Of a stretch of 18,458 nucleotides of DNA, positions 7,463 through 13,821 are shown in pieces. The notes beneath the pieces are model-generated. The model was not told the DNA's origin. It worked only from the letters and a program-made list of their open reading frames with translations, and searched no databases. The translations under genes were made by a program, and so were the position numbers. The stretch is from an uncultured Marinosulfonomonas sp. (GTDB lineage Bacteria; Pseudomonadota; Alphaproteobacteria; Rhodobacterales; Rhodobacteraceae). Position 1 is the stretch's first letter. Every line of letters starts with the position of its first letter. The DNA is taken from contig CAMZKY010000036.1 in NCBI GenBank assembly GCA_947311455.1, forward strand, positions 1 through 18,458, read 5' to 3'.

Positions 7463-7674
7463 ATGTTCCGTGAGTGGTGGCGTTTTCGCCTGGGAACATC
7501 GGGGGAAGGAACCATGTGATTTCATGGTGATCACCCCTACCGGGTGACCGGATTTTGTCGGCGGAAAGGGAGGATATTACCTTTTCCGTCGATACCTTAT
7601 ATACGCTTGTTCTCATCCCCAATTAGGCGGGCGGATATTTGAAATGGCACAGTCCTGCCCGGCTGTGCCATTTT
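7463..7674 (+). ncRNA. Candidate structured small RNA (unassigned)
   Basis: Five hairpins follow one another. First, ATGTTCC (7463-7469) pairs with GGAACAT (7493-7499) around an inner GGCG-TTTT-CGCC. Second, ACCATG (7511-7516) pairs with CATGGT (7523-7528). Third, TCACCC (7531-7536) pairs with GGGTGA (7542-7547) across loop CTACC. Fourth, a 13-pair stem joins 7558-7570 to 7580-7592 with loop AGGATATTA. Fifth is the terminator hairpin at 7642-7673. The fourth stem contains two G-U pairs if read from the plus strand; these would be A-C mismatches on the minus strand, so I assign the plus strand. The segment 7593-7641 is mostly unpaired and contains CTCATCCCC. No gene lies downstream on the same strand, so it is not a leader; a free-standing RNA is more likely. 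It does not match 6S, SRP, tmRNA or RNase P RNA as I know them. No convincing promoter was found. Confidence 0.45.
7642..7674. terminator. Hairpin terminator between RNA candidate and merA
   Basis: A perfect 11-base stem (AAATGGCACAG at 7642-7652, CTGTGCCATTT at 7663-7673) encloses a ten-base loop. On the plus strand the stem runs into TTTT at 7671-7674, ending the RNA candidate. On the minus strand it begins three bases after the merA stop and is followed by TTTC. It can act in both directions. Confidence 0.7.
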
Positions 7675-7676
7675 AA

Positions 7677-9098
7677 TTACCCTGCACAGCAAGACAGCTT
7701 TTTAACATCCTTTTCAAAGGTTTGCGCGGCAAGTTTAATCCCTTCAACCGTGGTAAGATAAGGAAAGATCATTGCCCCTACATCATCATAGGTCATGCCG
7801 GATTTAATCGCGAGTGCCGCAGTTTGGATTGAATCTGCACCTTCGGGGGCCAAAATATGCGCGCCAATCAGTTTTTTGCCGGTTTTCTCGGCCACCAGTT
7901 TGATCAAACCACGGGTATCACGGGCCGCCAATGCGCGTGGCACATGCTCAAACGGTAGAACAGAAACCACAGTTTCAATCCCTTGCGCCTGTGCGGCGGA
8001 TTCTGTCAGGCCAACACTGGCCACTTGTGGATCACAAAACACCACGGCGGGCATGATGCTGTTATCATAGCGCAGGCCTGCATCGCCAATCGCATTATTG
8101 GCGGCAATTTTTGCACCGTAGGCCGCCATATATACGAACTGATCGCGCCCCGTTACATCCCCGGCGGCATAGACATGGGCCACATTGGTTTGCATTTGAT
8201 CATTTGTCACAATGCCGCCGCGCCCATCGGTTTCAATGCCGGCCCGTTGCAGATCAAGGCCATCGGTGTTGGGCACCCTGCCCGTGGCTAACAACAGTTT
8301 TTGCGCGCAAATGTCCAAGGCCGTGCCAGATTTTATCGCGTGCAATGTTACGATGCCCCTCGAATTAGACAAGGATTGATAGGTTAGGCCGTCCAACACG
8401 GTGATGCCTTCTTCGGTAAAATACGAGGTTAAGGCCATGCTGATTTCAGGCTCTGCCTCGGGCAGCAAACCACGGCGCGTGACAATTGTTACTTTAACGC
8501 CAGCACGGGCAAATATCTGCGCCAGCTCCACACCGATATAACCGCCCCCCATGATCATCAATGAATCCGGCAATGTTTCCAATTCCAACGCCGAGGTGCT
8601 ATCAAGCCAGTCAATATCCGCCAGCCCGTCAATATCGGGAATATGCGGGCGCGATCCGGTGGCAATAATGATTTTCGGTGCGGATAAGGTTTCACCCACC
8701 ACAGTGACCGCCCCGTCAGCGGTAAATTTCGCCGCCCCTGTCCTGTAATCCACATCGGGATAATTGGGCAAAACATCAATATATTTCGCCCCGCGCAATT
8801 CATCGACAAGCGCCTGTTTTTGGCGCACAATGGCGGCCCAATCCGTGATCTGCGCCCGCGCAGATACCCCTTCAAACCGCGCGCTGGCCTTGGCCGTATG
8901 GGTGATTTCAACAGCGCGGATCATCGCCTTTGACGGCACACAGCCGACATTCACACAGGTGCCACCAATAGTGCCATCACCAATTAACGCGACACGCACG
9001 CCCAGATCCGCGGCGGTAATTGCGGCAGAAAATCCGGCGGATCCCGCGCCGATGACAATCAGGTCATAGCCATCTTGGTTTGCACAACAATCGCTCAT
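7677..9098 (-). CDS. merA: Mercuric reductase MerA, without N-terminal metal-binding domain
   Basis: MerA is a cytoplasmic FAD/NADPH disulfide oxidoreductase that reduces Hg(II) to volatile Hg(0). The 473-residue protein shows the FAD motif VIGAGSAGFSAA, the redox-active pair in GTCVNVGCVPSKAMIR (about residues 46-61), the NADPH-binding MIMGGGYIGVELAQ, the second FAD segment VYAAGDVTG, and the MerA-type C-terminus FPYLTTVEGIKLAAQTFEKD ending in LSCCAG. The vicinal C-terminal Cys pair is the hallmark separating MerA from lipoamide dehydrogenase and related enzymes. The N-terminal HMA domain of classic MerA is absent; only a short MSDCCANQDG extension precedes the FAD motif. An AGGAGG sequence lies nine bases before the ATG at 9098, inside the overlapping 39-codon MerF-like frame. 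Transcription is expected from the MerR-controlled promoter at 9249-9279. Confidence 0.95.
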   Translation of the reverse strand: MSDCCANQDGYDLIVIGAGSAGFSAAITAADLGVRVALIGDGTIGGTCVNVGCVPSKAMIRAVEITHTAKASARFEGVSARAQITDWAAIVRQKQALVDELRGAKYIDVLPNYPDVDYRTGAAKFTADGAVTVVGETLSAPKIIIATGSRPHIPDIDGLADIDWLDSTSALELETLPDSLMIMGGGYIGVELAQIFARAGVKVTIVTRRGLLPEAEPEISMALTSYFTEEGITVLDGLTYQSLSNSRGIVTLHAIKSGTALDICAQKLLLATGRVPNTDGLDLQRAGIETDGRGGIVTNDQMQTNVAHVYAAGDVTGRDQFVYMAAYGAKIAANNAIGDAGLRYDNSIMPAVVFCDPQVASVGLTESAAQAQGIETVVSVLPFEHVPRALAARDTRGLIKLVAEKTGKKLIGAHILAPEGADSIQTAALAIKSGMTYDDVGAMIFPYLTTVEGIKLAAQTFEKDVKKLSCCAG

Positions 9099-9214
9099 GT
9101 CTTTGCCTCCTGTGGCTTACGCCGCAATGCGTTCAGATTTAAAGCGGAGAAACAGCACTGGGCGGCGATGATCGTGCCGAGGATACTTTCCTTTAGTGTT
9201 TTTCTTTGTGACAT
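9095..9214 (-). pseudogene. Short MerF-like frame with internal deletion, coupled to merA
   Basis: An ATG at 9214, with AAGGA upstream, opens 39 codons whose TGA overlaps the merA start (ATGA). The first part, KTLKESILGTIIAAQCCF, closely resembles the beginning of the mercury transporter MerF, including the vicinal Cys pair that accepts Hg(II) at the start of helix 1. The end, NALRRKPQEAKT, resembles the basic tail after the second MerF helix. The roughly 40 residues between (most of helix 1 and all of helix 2) are missing. This looks like a MerF gene shortened by an in-frame internal deletion, leaving its start, its ribosome binding site and its coupling to merA. It is unlikely to transport mercury. 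It might persist because it helps translate merA, or encode a short Cys-Cys peptide. The MerF comparison is from memory. Confidence 0.55.
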
Positions 9215-9248
9215 GGGAATTCCTTTTGTGGCTTTCTGCGTTGCCAGC

Positions 9249-9279
9249 TGTATACGATCTGTAGTTACTACAGATGCAA
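9249..9279 (-). promoter_or_regulatory. MerR operator and mer promoter
   Basis: Read on the minus strand, TTGCAT (9274-9279) and TATACA (9249-9254) are separated by 19 bases. That is the overlong spacer typical of MerR-activated promoters, which the regulator untwists on metal binding. Within the spacer lies the perfect dyad CTGTAGT-T-ACTACAG as written on the plus strand (9259-9273). The promoter drives the MerF-like frame and merA; merR is divergent and starts 12-18 bases to the right, so the same site can repress merR. Confidence 0.78.
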
Positions 9280-9290
9280 GAGGTTTTATG

Positions 9291-9707
9291 ATGAATGTAA
9301 AACAATCTTCGCGCGCTTACGGGATTGGCGAACTCTCCCGCGAAACCGGCGTGAATATCGAAACCATTCGCTATTACGAACGCATCGGCATTACCCCGAA
9401 ACCGGATCGCAGCGCAGGGGGGAACAGGCAATATTCGATGGACGATCTAAAGCGCCTGTCATTTGTCAAACGTGCCCGTGGGCTTGGGTTTTCCCTAGGC
9501 GAAATTCGTGGATTGTTTGGGATGGTGGACGATCAATCCTCGACCTGTAAACAGGTGCATGATCTCACAATGACCCATCTGCATGTGGTGCGCGATAAAA
9601 TCAACGCCTTACAAGAAATGGAACGTGCCCTATCGGATATGGTAGCGCAATGCGGGCAAGGCAATGTGCCGGATTGCCCAATCATTGACGCAATGTTCGG
9701 AATCTAA
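9291..9707 (+). CDS. merR: MerR-family mercury-responsive regulator
   Basis: This 138-residue dimeric repressor/activator has the winged helix-turn-helix at the N-terminus (YGIGELSRETGVNIETIRYY, then ERIGITPKP and GGNRQYSMDDLKRL), followed by the long dimerisation helix (about residues 80-115). Three Cys needed for trigonal Hg(II) binding by the MerR dimer are present: one at the start of the long helix (STCKQVHDL) and two in the C-terminal loop (CGQGNVPDC). The loop pair is spaced C-x7-C and followed by PII, as in the copper sensor CueR, whereas Tn21 MerR has C-x8-C. The Cys in the long helix and the divergent merA favour mercury sensing. ATG codons occur at 9288 and 9291; I chose 9291 because AGAGG ends seven bases upstream. 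Confidence 0.92.
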   Translation: MNVKQSSRAYGIGELSRETGVNIETIRYYERIGITPKPDRSAGGNRQYSMDDLKRLSFVKRARGLGFSLGEIRGLFGMVDDQSSTCKQVHDLTMTHLHVVRDKINALQEMERALSDMVAQCGQGNVPDCPIIDAMFGI

Positions 9708-9760
9708 ATGTTAACAGTTTCACAGCGCACGGTGTGTTAACACGTTCATTTCCATAAAAT

Positions 9761-9803
9761 TAGCCATACGTTTGCCATACGCTTGCCATACGTTTGCCAT
9801 ACA
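9761..9803 (+). repeat. Four tandem copies of an 11-base repeat
   Basis: The unit TTGCCATACGY occurs in tandem four times (9761-9771, 9772-9782, 9783-9793, 9794-9803); the inner two are best preserved and the first and last differ at their ends. The 11-base period is close to one DNA helical turn, so copies would face the same side of the helix. It lies between merR and the tsf terminator, outside any gene. Function is unknown. Confidence 0.8.
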
Positions 9804-9820
9804 GCGTTTTTTTGCCAATT

Positions 9821-9836
9821 CCCTTGTTAATAAGGG
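9821..9836 (+). terminator. Weak hairpin after merR
   Basis: CCCTT (9821-9825) and AAGGG (9832-9836) form a five-pair stem with a six-base loop, followed by TTATTCATT. It could end the merR transcript, but the stem is short and it lies about 115 bases past the merR stop. Confidence 0.3.
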
Positions 9837-9873
9837 TTATTCATTGATTAAACCCGAAACAGGGCCTGAAATG

Positions 9874-9903
9874 AAAAACGGCCCCGCAAAACTGCGAGGC
9901 CGT
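9874..9903 (-). terminator. Rho-independent terminator of rpsB-tsf
   Basis: On the minus strand, ACGGCCTCGC and GCGGGGCCGT (plus-strand arms 9878-9887 and 9894-9903) form a ten-pair stem with one G-U pair and a six-base loop, followed directly by TTTTTC. It lies about 25 bases past the tsf stop and has the full intrinsic-terminator form. Confidence 0.85.
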
Positions 9904-9928
9904 TAACAATTTCAAAAATGACTTAGGC

Positions 9929-10804
9929 TTAGCCTTTGGCCATTGCCGCAACTTCAGCGGCGAAATCTTCTTCTTTTTTCTCGATGCCTTCGCCCACTTC
10001 GAGACGAGCAAAACCAGTGATTTCAACGCCGGCTTCTTTCGCAGCTGCGCCAACTGTCAGGTCAGGATTGATCACAAAAGACTGACCAAGCAATGTCACC
10101 TCAGAGAGGAACTTTTTCATCCGGCCAACGATCATTTTTTCGATCACTTGCTCGGGCTTGCCAGATTCACGGGCTTGCTCGGTCAGGATGGATTTTTCTT
10201 TTGCAACAACGGCTTCGTCCAGATCAGCTTCGGACAATGACGCCGGGTTTACCGCTGCAATGTGCATCGCAACCTGACGGCCGAATGCCTCATTATCGCC
10301 TTTCAGGGCCACAAGAACACCAATTTTGCCCATGCCGTCCACAACCGCGTTATGCACATAAGATACAACAACATCGCCGCTTAGGGCCGTCATACGACGC
10401 ACAGACATGTTTTCGCCAATCACTGCAACTTTGTCGGTTACAGCGGCTTCAACAGATTTCCCACCCATATCGGCGGCCTTCAGCGCCTCGGTGCTGTCCA
10501 CAGACAATGCCACTTGGGCAATATCACCAACCATGGCTTGGAAATCGGCATTTTTGGCAACGAAATCGGTTTCCGAGTTCACTTCAACCGCAATCCCTTT
10601 GCCACCGGTAAGCGCCACAGCAACCAGACCTTCCGCCGCTGTGCGACCGGATTTTTTGGCAGCCTTGGCAAGGCCTTTGGTGCGCAGCCAATCGGTTGCA
10701 GCTTCCATATTGCCATCGTTTTCAACAAGTGCTTTTTTTGCGTCCATCATGCCAGCACCAGTGCTAGCACGAAGTTCTTTTACCATTGCAGCTGTAATCG
10801 CCAT
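9929..10804 (-). CDS. tsf: Translation elongation factor Ts
   Basis: EF-Ts exchanges GDP for GTP on EF-Tu, recycling it in translation. The 291-residue protein begins MAITAAMVKELRASTGAGMM and contains the conserved N-terminal helix signature TGAGMMDAKKALVENDGNM, the WLRTKGLAKAAKKSGRTAAE stretch, the core segment VEVNSETDFVAKNADF (EF-Tu contact), and a C-terminal IGRMKKFLSE-like region (VGRMKKFLSEVTLLGQ). The open frame extends nine codons further upstream. I chose the ATG at 10804 because AGGAGA lies about eight bases ahead and all relatives begin near MAxITAxxVKELR. It follows rpsB after 75 bases, the near-universal bacterial order, and ends at a strong terminator. Confidence 0.97.
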   Translation of the reverse strand: MAITAAMVKELRASTGAGMMDAKKALVENDGNMEAATDWLRTKGLAKAAKKSGRTAAEGLVAVALTGGKGIAVEVNSETDFVAKNADFQAMVGDIAQVALSVDSTEALKAADMGGKSVEAAVTDKVAVIGENMSVRRMTALSGDVVVSYVHNAVVDGMGKIGVLVALKGDNEAFGRQVAMHIAAVNPASLSEADLDEAVVAKEKSILTEQARESGKPEQVIEKMIVGRMKKFLSEVTLLGQSFVINPDLTVGAAAKEAGVEITGFARLEVGEGIEKKEEDFAAEVAAMAKG

Positions 10805-10834
10805 TATGGATCTCCTGAAATTGGAATTCAAATC

Positions 10835-10860
10835 ACGGGCAAGGCCCCTGCCCCGCCCGT
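10835..10860 (-). other. Hairpin between rpsB and tsf
   Basis: ACGGGC (10835-10840) and GCCCGT (10855-10860) pair around a G+C-rich 14-base loop in the rpsB-tsf spacer. It is not followed by a T run on the minus strand, so it is not a full terminator. It may set the relative amount of tsf transcript or act as a processing or stability hairpin. Confidence 0.35.
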
Positions 10861-10879
10861 TTGTTTTAAGTTGCTGAAA

Positions 10880-11662
10880 TTACTCAGCTTTTGCTTCTTC
10901 TGCGGCAGGCTCTGCTGCAACTTCTTCAACCATGCCGTCCTCAAGAGCGCCAAGATCAATACCGTCAGCACCCATGGCCGCAGTCATACCGTCAAGCGCC
11001 GCACGGGCCGCAAGATCGGTGTAAAGAGCAATGGCGCGCGCTGCGTCATCGTTGCCCGGGATGATGTAATCAACACCATCTGGGTTACAGTTGGAATCAA
11101 CCACAGCAACAACAGGAATGCCCAGTTTGTTGGCTTCGGCGATGGCAAGATCTTCTTTGCGCACGTCGATCACGAACAACAGATCAGGAACGCCGCCCAT
11201 TTCGCGGATACCGCCAAGGCTGGCTTGCAATTTAGAGCGATCACGTTCAATGCCCAACAATTCTTTTTTGGTCAGGCCTTCGGCGCCGCCCTCAAGTTTT
11301 TCGTCGTGGTCTTTTAGACGTTTGATCGATTTTGAAACCGTTTGCCAGTTGGTAAGCGTGCCGCCCAACCAACGGTGGTTCATGTAATATTGTGCTGACT
11401 TTTCAGCAGCTTCGGCGATTGCACCGGCGGCTTGACGTTTGGTGCCAACAAAAAGAATGCGGCCCCCTTTGGCGGCTGTATCGCGGATAACCTGCAACGC
11501 CTGATCCAGCATAGGAACAGTTTGTGTAAGATCCATGATGTGAATGCCGTTACGCTTGCCGTAGATAAACGGGCCCATTTTGGGATTCCAACGTTGGGTT
11601 TGGTGACCAAAGTGTACGCCTGCCTCAAGCAGCTGACGAAGAGTAAATTCTGGAAGCGCCAT
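10880..11662 (-). CDS. rpsB: 30S ribosomal protein S2
   Basis: S2 is an essential component of the 30S subunit, binding 16S rRNA near the platform and helping recruit S1. The 260-residue protein starts MALPEFTLRQLLEAGVHFGH and shows the family signatures GHQTQRWNPKMGPFIYG, ILFVGTKRQAAGAIAEAA, YYMNHRWLGGTLTNWQT and PDLLFVIDVRKEDLAIAEA. It ends with an acidic Ala/Glu-rich tail (from about residue 240) typical of alphaproteobacterial S2. The ATG at 11662 is preceded by GGAAAG. It is first in the rpsB-tsf operon, with a clear promoter about 120 bases upstream and a structured leader between. Confidence 0.98.
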   Translation of the reverse strand: MALPEFTLRQLLEAGVHFGHQTQRWNPKMGPFIYGKRNGIHIMDLTQTVPMLDQALQVIRDTAAKGGRILFVGTKRQAAGAIAEAAEKSAQYYMNHRWLGGTLTNWQTVSKSIKRLKDHDEKLEGGAEGLTKKELLGIERDRSKLQASLGGIREMGGVPDLLFVIDVRKEDLAIAEANKLGIPVVAVVDSNCNPDGVDYIIPGNDDAARAIALYTDLAARAALDGMTAAMGADGIDLGALEDGMVEEVAAEPAAEEAKAE

Positions 11663-11690
11663 GCTTCTTTCCTTTCCGGTTTGAACCTGG

Positions 11691-11759
11691 GGTGGGGGCA
11701 GAGCGGATGCTCAACCGGCGGACGCGGCGGGATTTCTCCCCGCTTCGCCCATCCCCACC
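11691..11759 (-). promoter_or_regulatory. Structured 5' leader of rpsB
   Basis: The leader between the rpsB promoter and its ribosome binding site is unusually G+C-rich for this window. GGTGGGG (11691-11697) and CCCCACC (11753-11759) form a perfect seven-pair closing stem around about 55 bases with further pairing potential. Autoregulation by S2 through the rpsB leader is known in E. coli; whether this structure serves that role is inference. Confidence 0.4.
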
Positions 11760-11777
11760 TGTGGGATGAATAGCGCG

Positions 11778-11806
11778 CGTATACGTCGGGTTTAGGCCGT
11801 TGGCAA
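11778..11806 (-). promoter_or_regulatory. rpsB-tsf promoter
   Basis: On the minus strand TTGCCA (11801-11806) and TATACG (11778-11783) are separated by exactly 17 bases, a near-consensus housekeeping promoter. It gives a leader of about 110 bases ahead of the rpsB ATG. It lies within the 157 bases between rpsB and the next gene upstream on the same strand. Confidence 0.65.
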
Positions 11807-11819
11807 GCATAAATCGTGG

Positions 11820-12968
11820 TTAAAAGAACACCCGCTCAAAGAACCAGTACGCGCCAACGGCAGCAATCAGTAAAGACGCCGGATTAGAGATGCGCTTGCG
11901 ATACCAATCTTTGTGGCGAAACCAGTATCCAACCGCCAGAAAAGTCAATGAAATAACGGTTAACTGGCCCAATTCAACACCCACGTTAAACGCAATCAGA
12001 GCTGGAAAAAACTGGTCTTCTGGTAGGCCGATTTCCCCCAGAACCGAAGCAAAGCCAAGCCCGTGTAACAGACCGAATCCAAAGATCACAAAAGGGCGCC
12101 ATTTGCTTAGGCCTGATGTAAAGACATTCTCGATGGCCACAAACGTAATAGATGCGGCGATCAGCGGCTCTACAATCGCCGGAGAGACGGACACCCAGCC
12201 AAGCGCCCCAAGGGCCAGCGTAACAGTGTGAGCAAGGGTGAATGCCGTGACCTGCCACAATAATGGCCGCAGATGGATCGACAGAAAAAACAGCCCCAGA
12301 ACAAACAGGATATGATCCAATCCCTTGGGCAGGATGTGGTCAAACCCGATCGGGATATAGGACATAAAGGTTTGAAAGCCGTTCAGACGTGAACCGCCGA
12401 TGATGGGGATTTCGGGGCTGATTTCGCCGCTGCGCAAATAGCCGGTATAGCCGTCTTCCACGTCGATATGACGCAATACCAACGTGCCAAATCGTTTATC
12501 CCAGCCAAACCGGATATTTTCAGTTCCCTTAGGCAGTGAAGCACTCAATGATATAAACGAGGGGCGCGGAACGGTTAAATCACCGATTTCGCTCACTTTT
12601 ATTCCGTTCAATATAATCGGAACGGAGGTGCCGCTTGAGGTGAGAAACAAACCGCTTTCAATCAAGGCCCAGTTTTCATTTGCAAGTTTTTGCAAATCTT
12701 CAGGCGGCAATTTACGAAGCGCGTCATAACTGCCTGCTTTATCGGTGTCATTGGTGTTTTCAACCCCGTCCAGATCAATTCCGGCAACAAAGGCTTCTAG
12801 GTTCACCCGTAGTTCCAAGGTGAATTTTCCGTCATTGGTTGAAAGATCGCCAATCGAGGGTGTAACCTCATGCGCCGATAGCGATTGCGTGAACAGCACC
12901 AGTATCAGGGTTGACAATAGTGCCCACACCCCATTCTTTGACGACATGAAAATTCCGACTACGCTCAT
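11820..12968 (-). CDS. HupE/UreJ-type membrane protein, putative metal transporter
   Basis: The 382-residue protein has a signal sequence (residues 8-32, ending SLSAHEV), an extracytoplasmic beta-rich N-terminal half (about 33-195), and a C-terminal half with about six transmembrane helices. The membrane half carries the His-rich signatures GFDHILPKGLDHILFVLGL, FTLAHTVTLALGALG and FGLLHGLGFASVL, and ends near YWFFERVFF. This is the HupE/UreJ_2 layout. HupE/UreJ proteins are linked to nickel uptake, but for this two-domain form the substrate is not established. I chose the ATG at 12968 because AGGAG lies seven bases upstream; in-frame ATGs also occur at 12995 and 12947. Its 5' end overlaps the start of the divergent secreted-protein gene, so the two are probably linked in function. 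Confidence 0.8.
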   Translation of the reverse strand: MSVVGIFMSSKNGVWALLSTLILVLFTQSLSAHEVTPSIGDLSTNDGKFTLELRVNLEAFVAGIDLDGVENTNDTDKAGSYDALRKLPPEDLQKLANENWALIESGLFLTSSGTSVPIILNGIKVSEIGDLTVPRPSFISLSASLPKGTENIRFGWDKRFGTLVLRHIDVEDGYTGYLRSGEISPEIPIIGGSRLNGFQTFMSYIPIGFDHILPKGLDHILFVLGLFFLSIHLRPLLWQVTAFTLAHTVTLALGALGWVSVSPAIVEPLIAASITFVAIENVFTSGLSKWRPFVIFGFGLLHGLGFASVLGEIGLPEDQFFPALIAFNVGVELGQLTVISLTFLAVGYWFRHKDWYRKRISNPASLLIAAVGAYWFFERVFF

Positions 12969-13776
12969 AGCCCCGCTCCTGTTTAGTGCCACCATAGTGC
13001 TGGGGGCGATTCCCGTGTCCGCCCATGAGTTTTGGTTATTACCAAAGAATTTTCAACCGAAAACTGGCCAAACATTAGAAGTTGAAGTCAGAAACGGACA
13101 AAAATTCGCCGGTGGCGCGCTAGGGTATTTTCAAACGTCGGTTGCACGGTTCGAGAAAATTCAAAATGCCGTCGCGCAGAGGATTAAATCCAGATCAGGC
13201 GATTTTCCCGCCGCCTCCTTTTCGGTGGAACAAGATGGATTGATGATACTGGTCTATCAATCCACACCAACCACTTTAACCTATCGTTCCTATGAATTGT
13301 TCAAAGGCTTTGTCGAACATAAGAAATTGGGCGATACCCTTGCCCGCCACGAAGAACGCGCGTTGCCCCATGAGCGTGTCAGGGAAAGCTATACCCGATT
13401 TAGCAAATCGTTGGTTGGCATTGGCACAGCAATTGGGGCGGATCAAAACACGGGCATGTTAACAGAAATTGTTGCCCTTAAAAATCCGTATACCGATGAT
13501 CTAACGGCCGGTTTGCCGGTTCTGTTGTTATATAAAGACACGCCTAGACAGCATCAACAGATTGAAATATTTGAAAAAACACCGGAAGGCGTGGTCAATA
13601 TCAGCACTGTAATGACAGATAGTAAAGGCCATGCTACAATCCCTGTAAACGCAGGTTCTATCTATATGCTGGACGCTGAAGTCATGCGCGAGCCAACCGC
13701 AGAGCTGGCGCAATCCGCCGATGTTATGTGGGAATCCCTTTGGGCAAATCTTACCTTTAAAGTGCCAAATAATTAG
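12946..13776 (+). CDS. Secreted DUF4198-type protein, putative metal-uptake accessory
   Basis: The 276-residue protein starts with a clear signal peptide (MKIPTTLIAPLLFSATIVLG, cleavage after about PVSA) followed at once by HEFWLLPKNFQPKTGQTLEV, the opening typical of DUF4198 proteins, which put a His directly at the mature N-terminus. The rest is beta-rich, with GMLTEIVALKNPYT and a closing MWESLWANLTFKVP. DUF4198 proteins are periplasmic and sometimes accompany nickel or cobalt uptake genes. The divergent HupE/UreJ-type neighbour, whose mature part also begins with AHE, fits a metal role. That is inference. The ATG at 12946 lacks a strong Shine-Dalgarno sequence but is needed to include the signal peptide. 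It lies inside the 5' coding end of the opposite gene. Confidence 0.75.
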   Translation: MKIPTTLIAPLLFSATIVLGAIPVSAHEFWLLPKNFQPKTGQTLEVEVRNGQKFAGGALGYFQTSVARFEKIQNAVAQRIKSRSGDFPAASFSVEQDGLMILVYQSTPTTLTYRSYELFKGFVEHKKLGDTLARHEERALPHERVRESYTRFSKSLVGIGTAIGADQNTGMLTEIVALKNPYTDDLTAGLPVLLLYKDTPRQHQQIEIFEKTPEGVVNISTVMTDSKGHATIPVNAGSIYMLDAEVMREPTAELAQSADVMWESLWANLTFKVPNN

Positions 13777-13821
13777 CCTGATGACCTTGTAAATCATATC
13801 TATTAGCGCCATGAACAACGC

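Larger units (their letters stand above)
7309..7676. other. Gene-free 368-base stretch between luxR-type gene and merA
   Basis: I see no credible protein gene here. The first about 100 bases are A+T-rich, with a T run (7360-7367) and the dyad GTATGG-AATC-CCATAC (7414-7429). From about 7463 the sequence holds consecutive strong hairpins and ends with a terminator-like hairpin shared with merA. A 60-codon frame on the minus strand (7440-7622) cuts across all the hairpins and resembles nothing known to me. The best reading is a transcribed structured RNA, listed separately. Confidence 0.6.

Noticed and set aside
7440..7622. 60-codon open frame on the minus strand between the luxR-type gene and merA
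   Set aside because: It crosses all the RNA hairpins, has no ribosome binding site or recognisable motif, and its translation looks random; the structure explains the region better.
9761..9803. CRISPR array
   Set aside because: The repeats are 11 bases long and directly tandem with no spacers, and there are no cas genes nearby.
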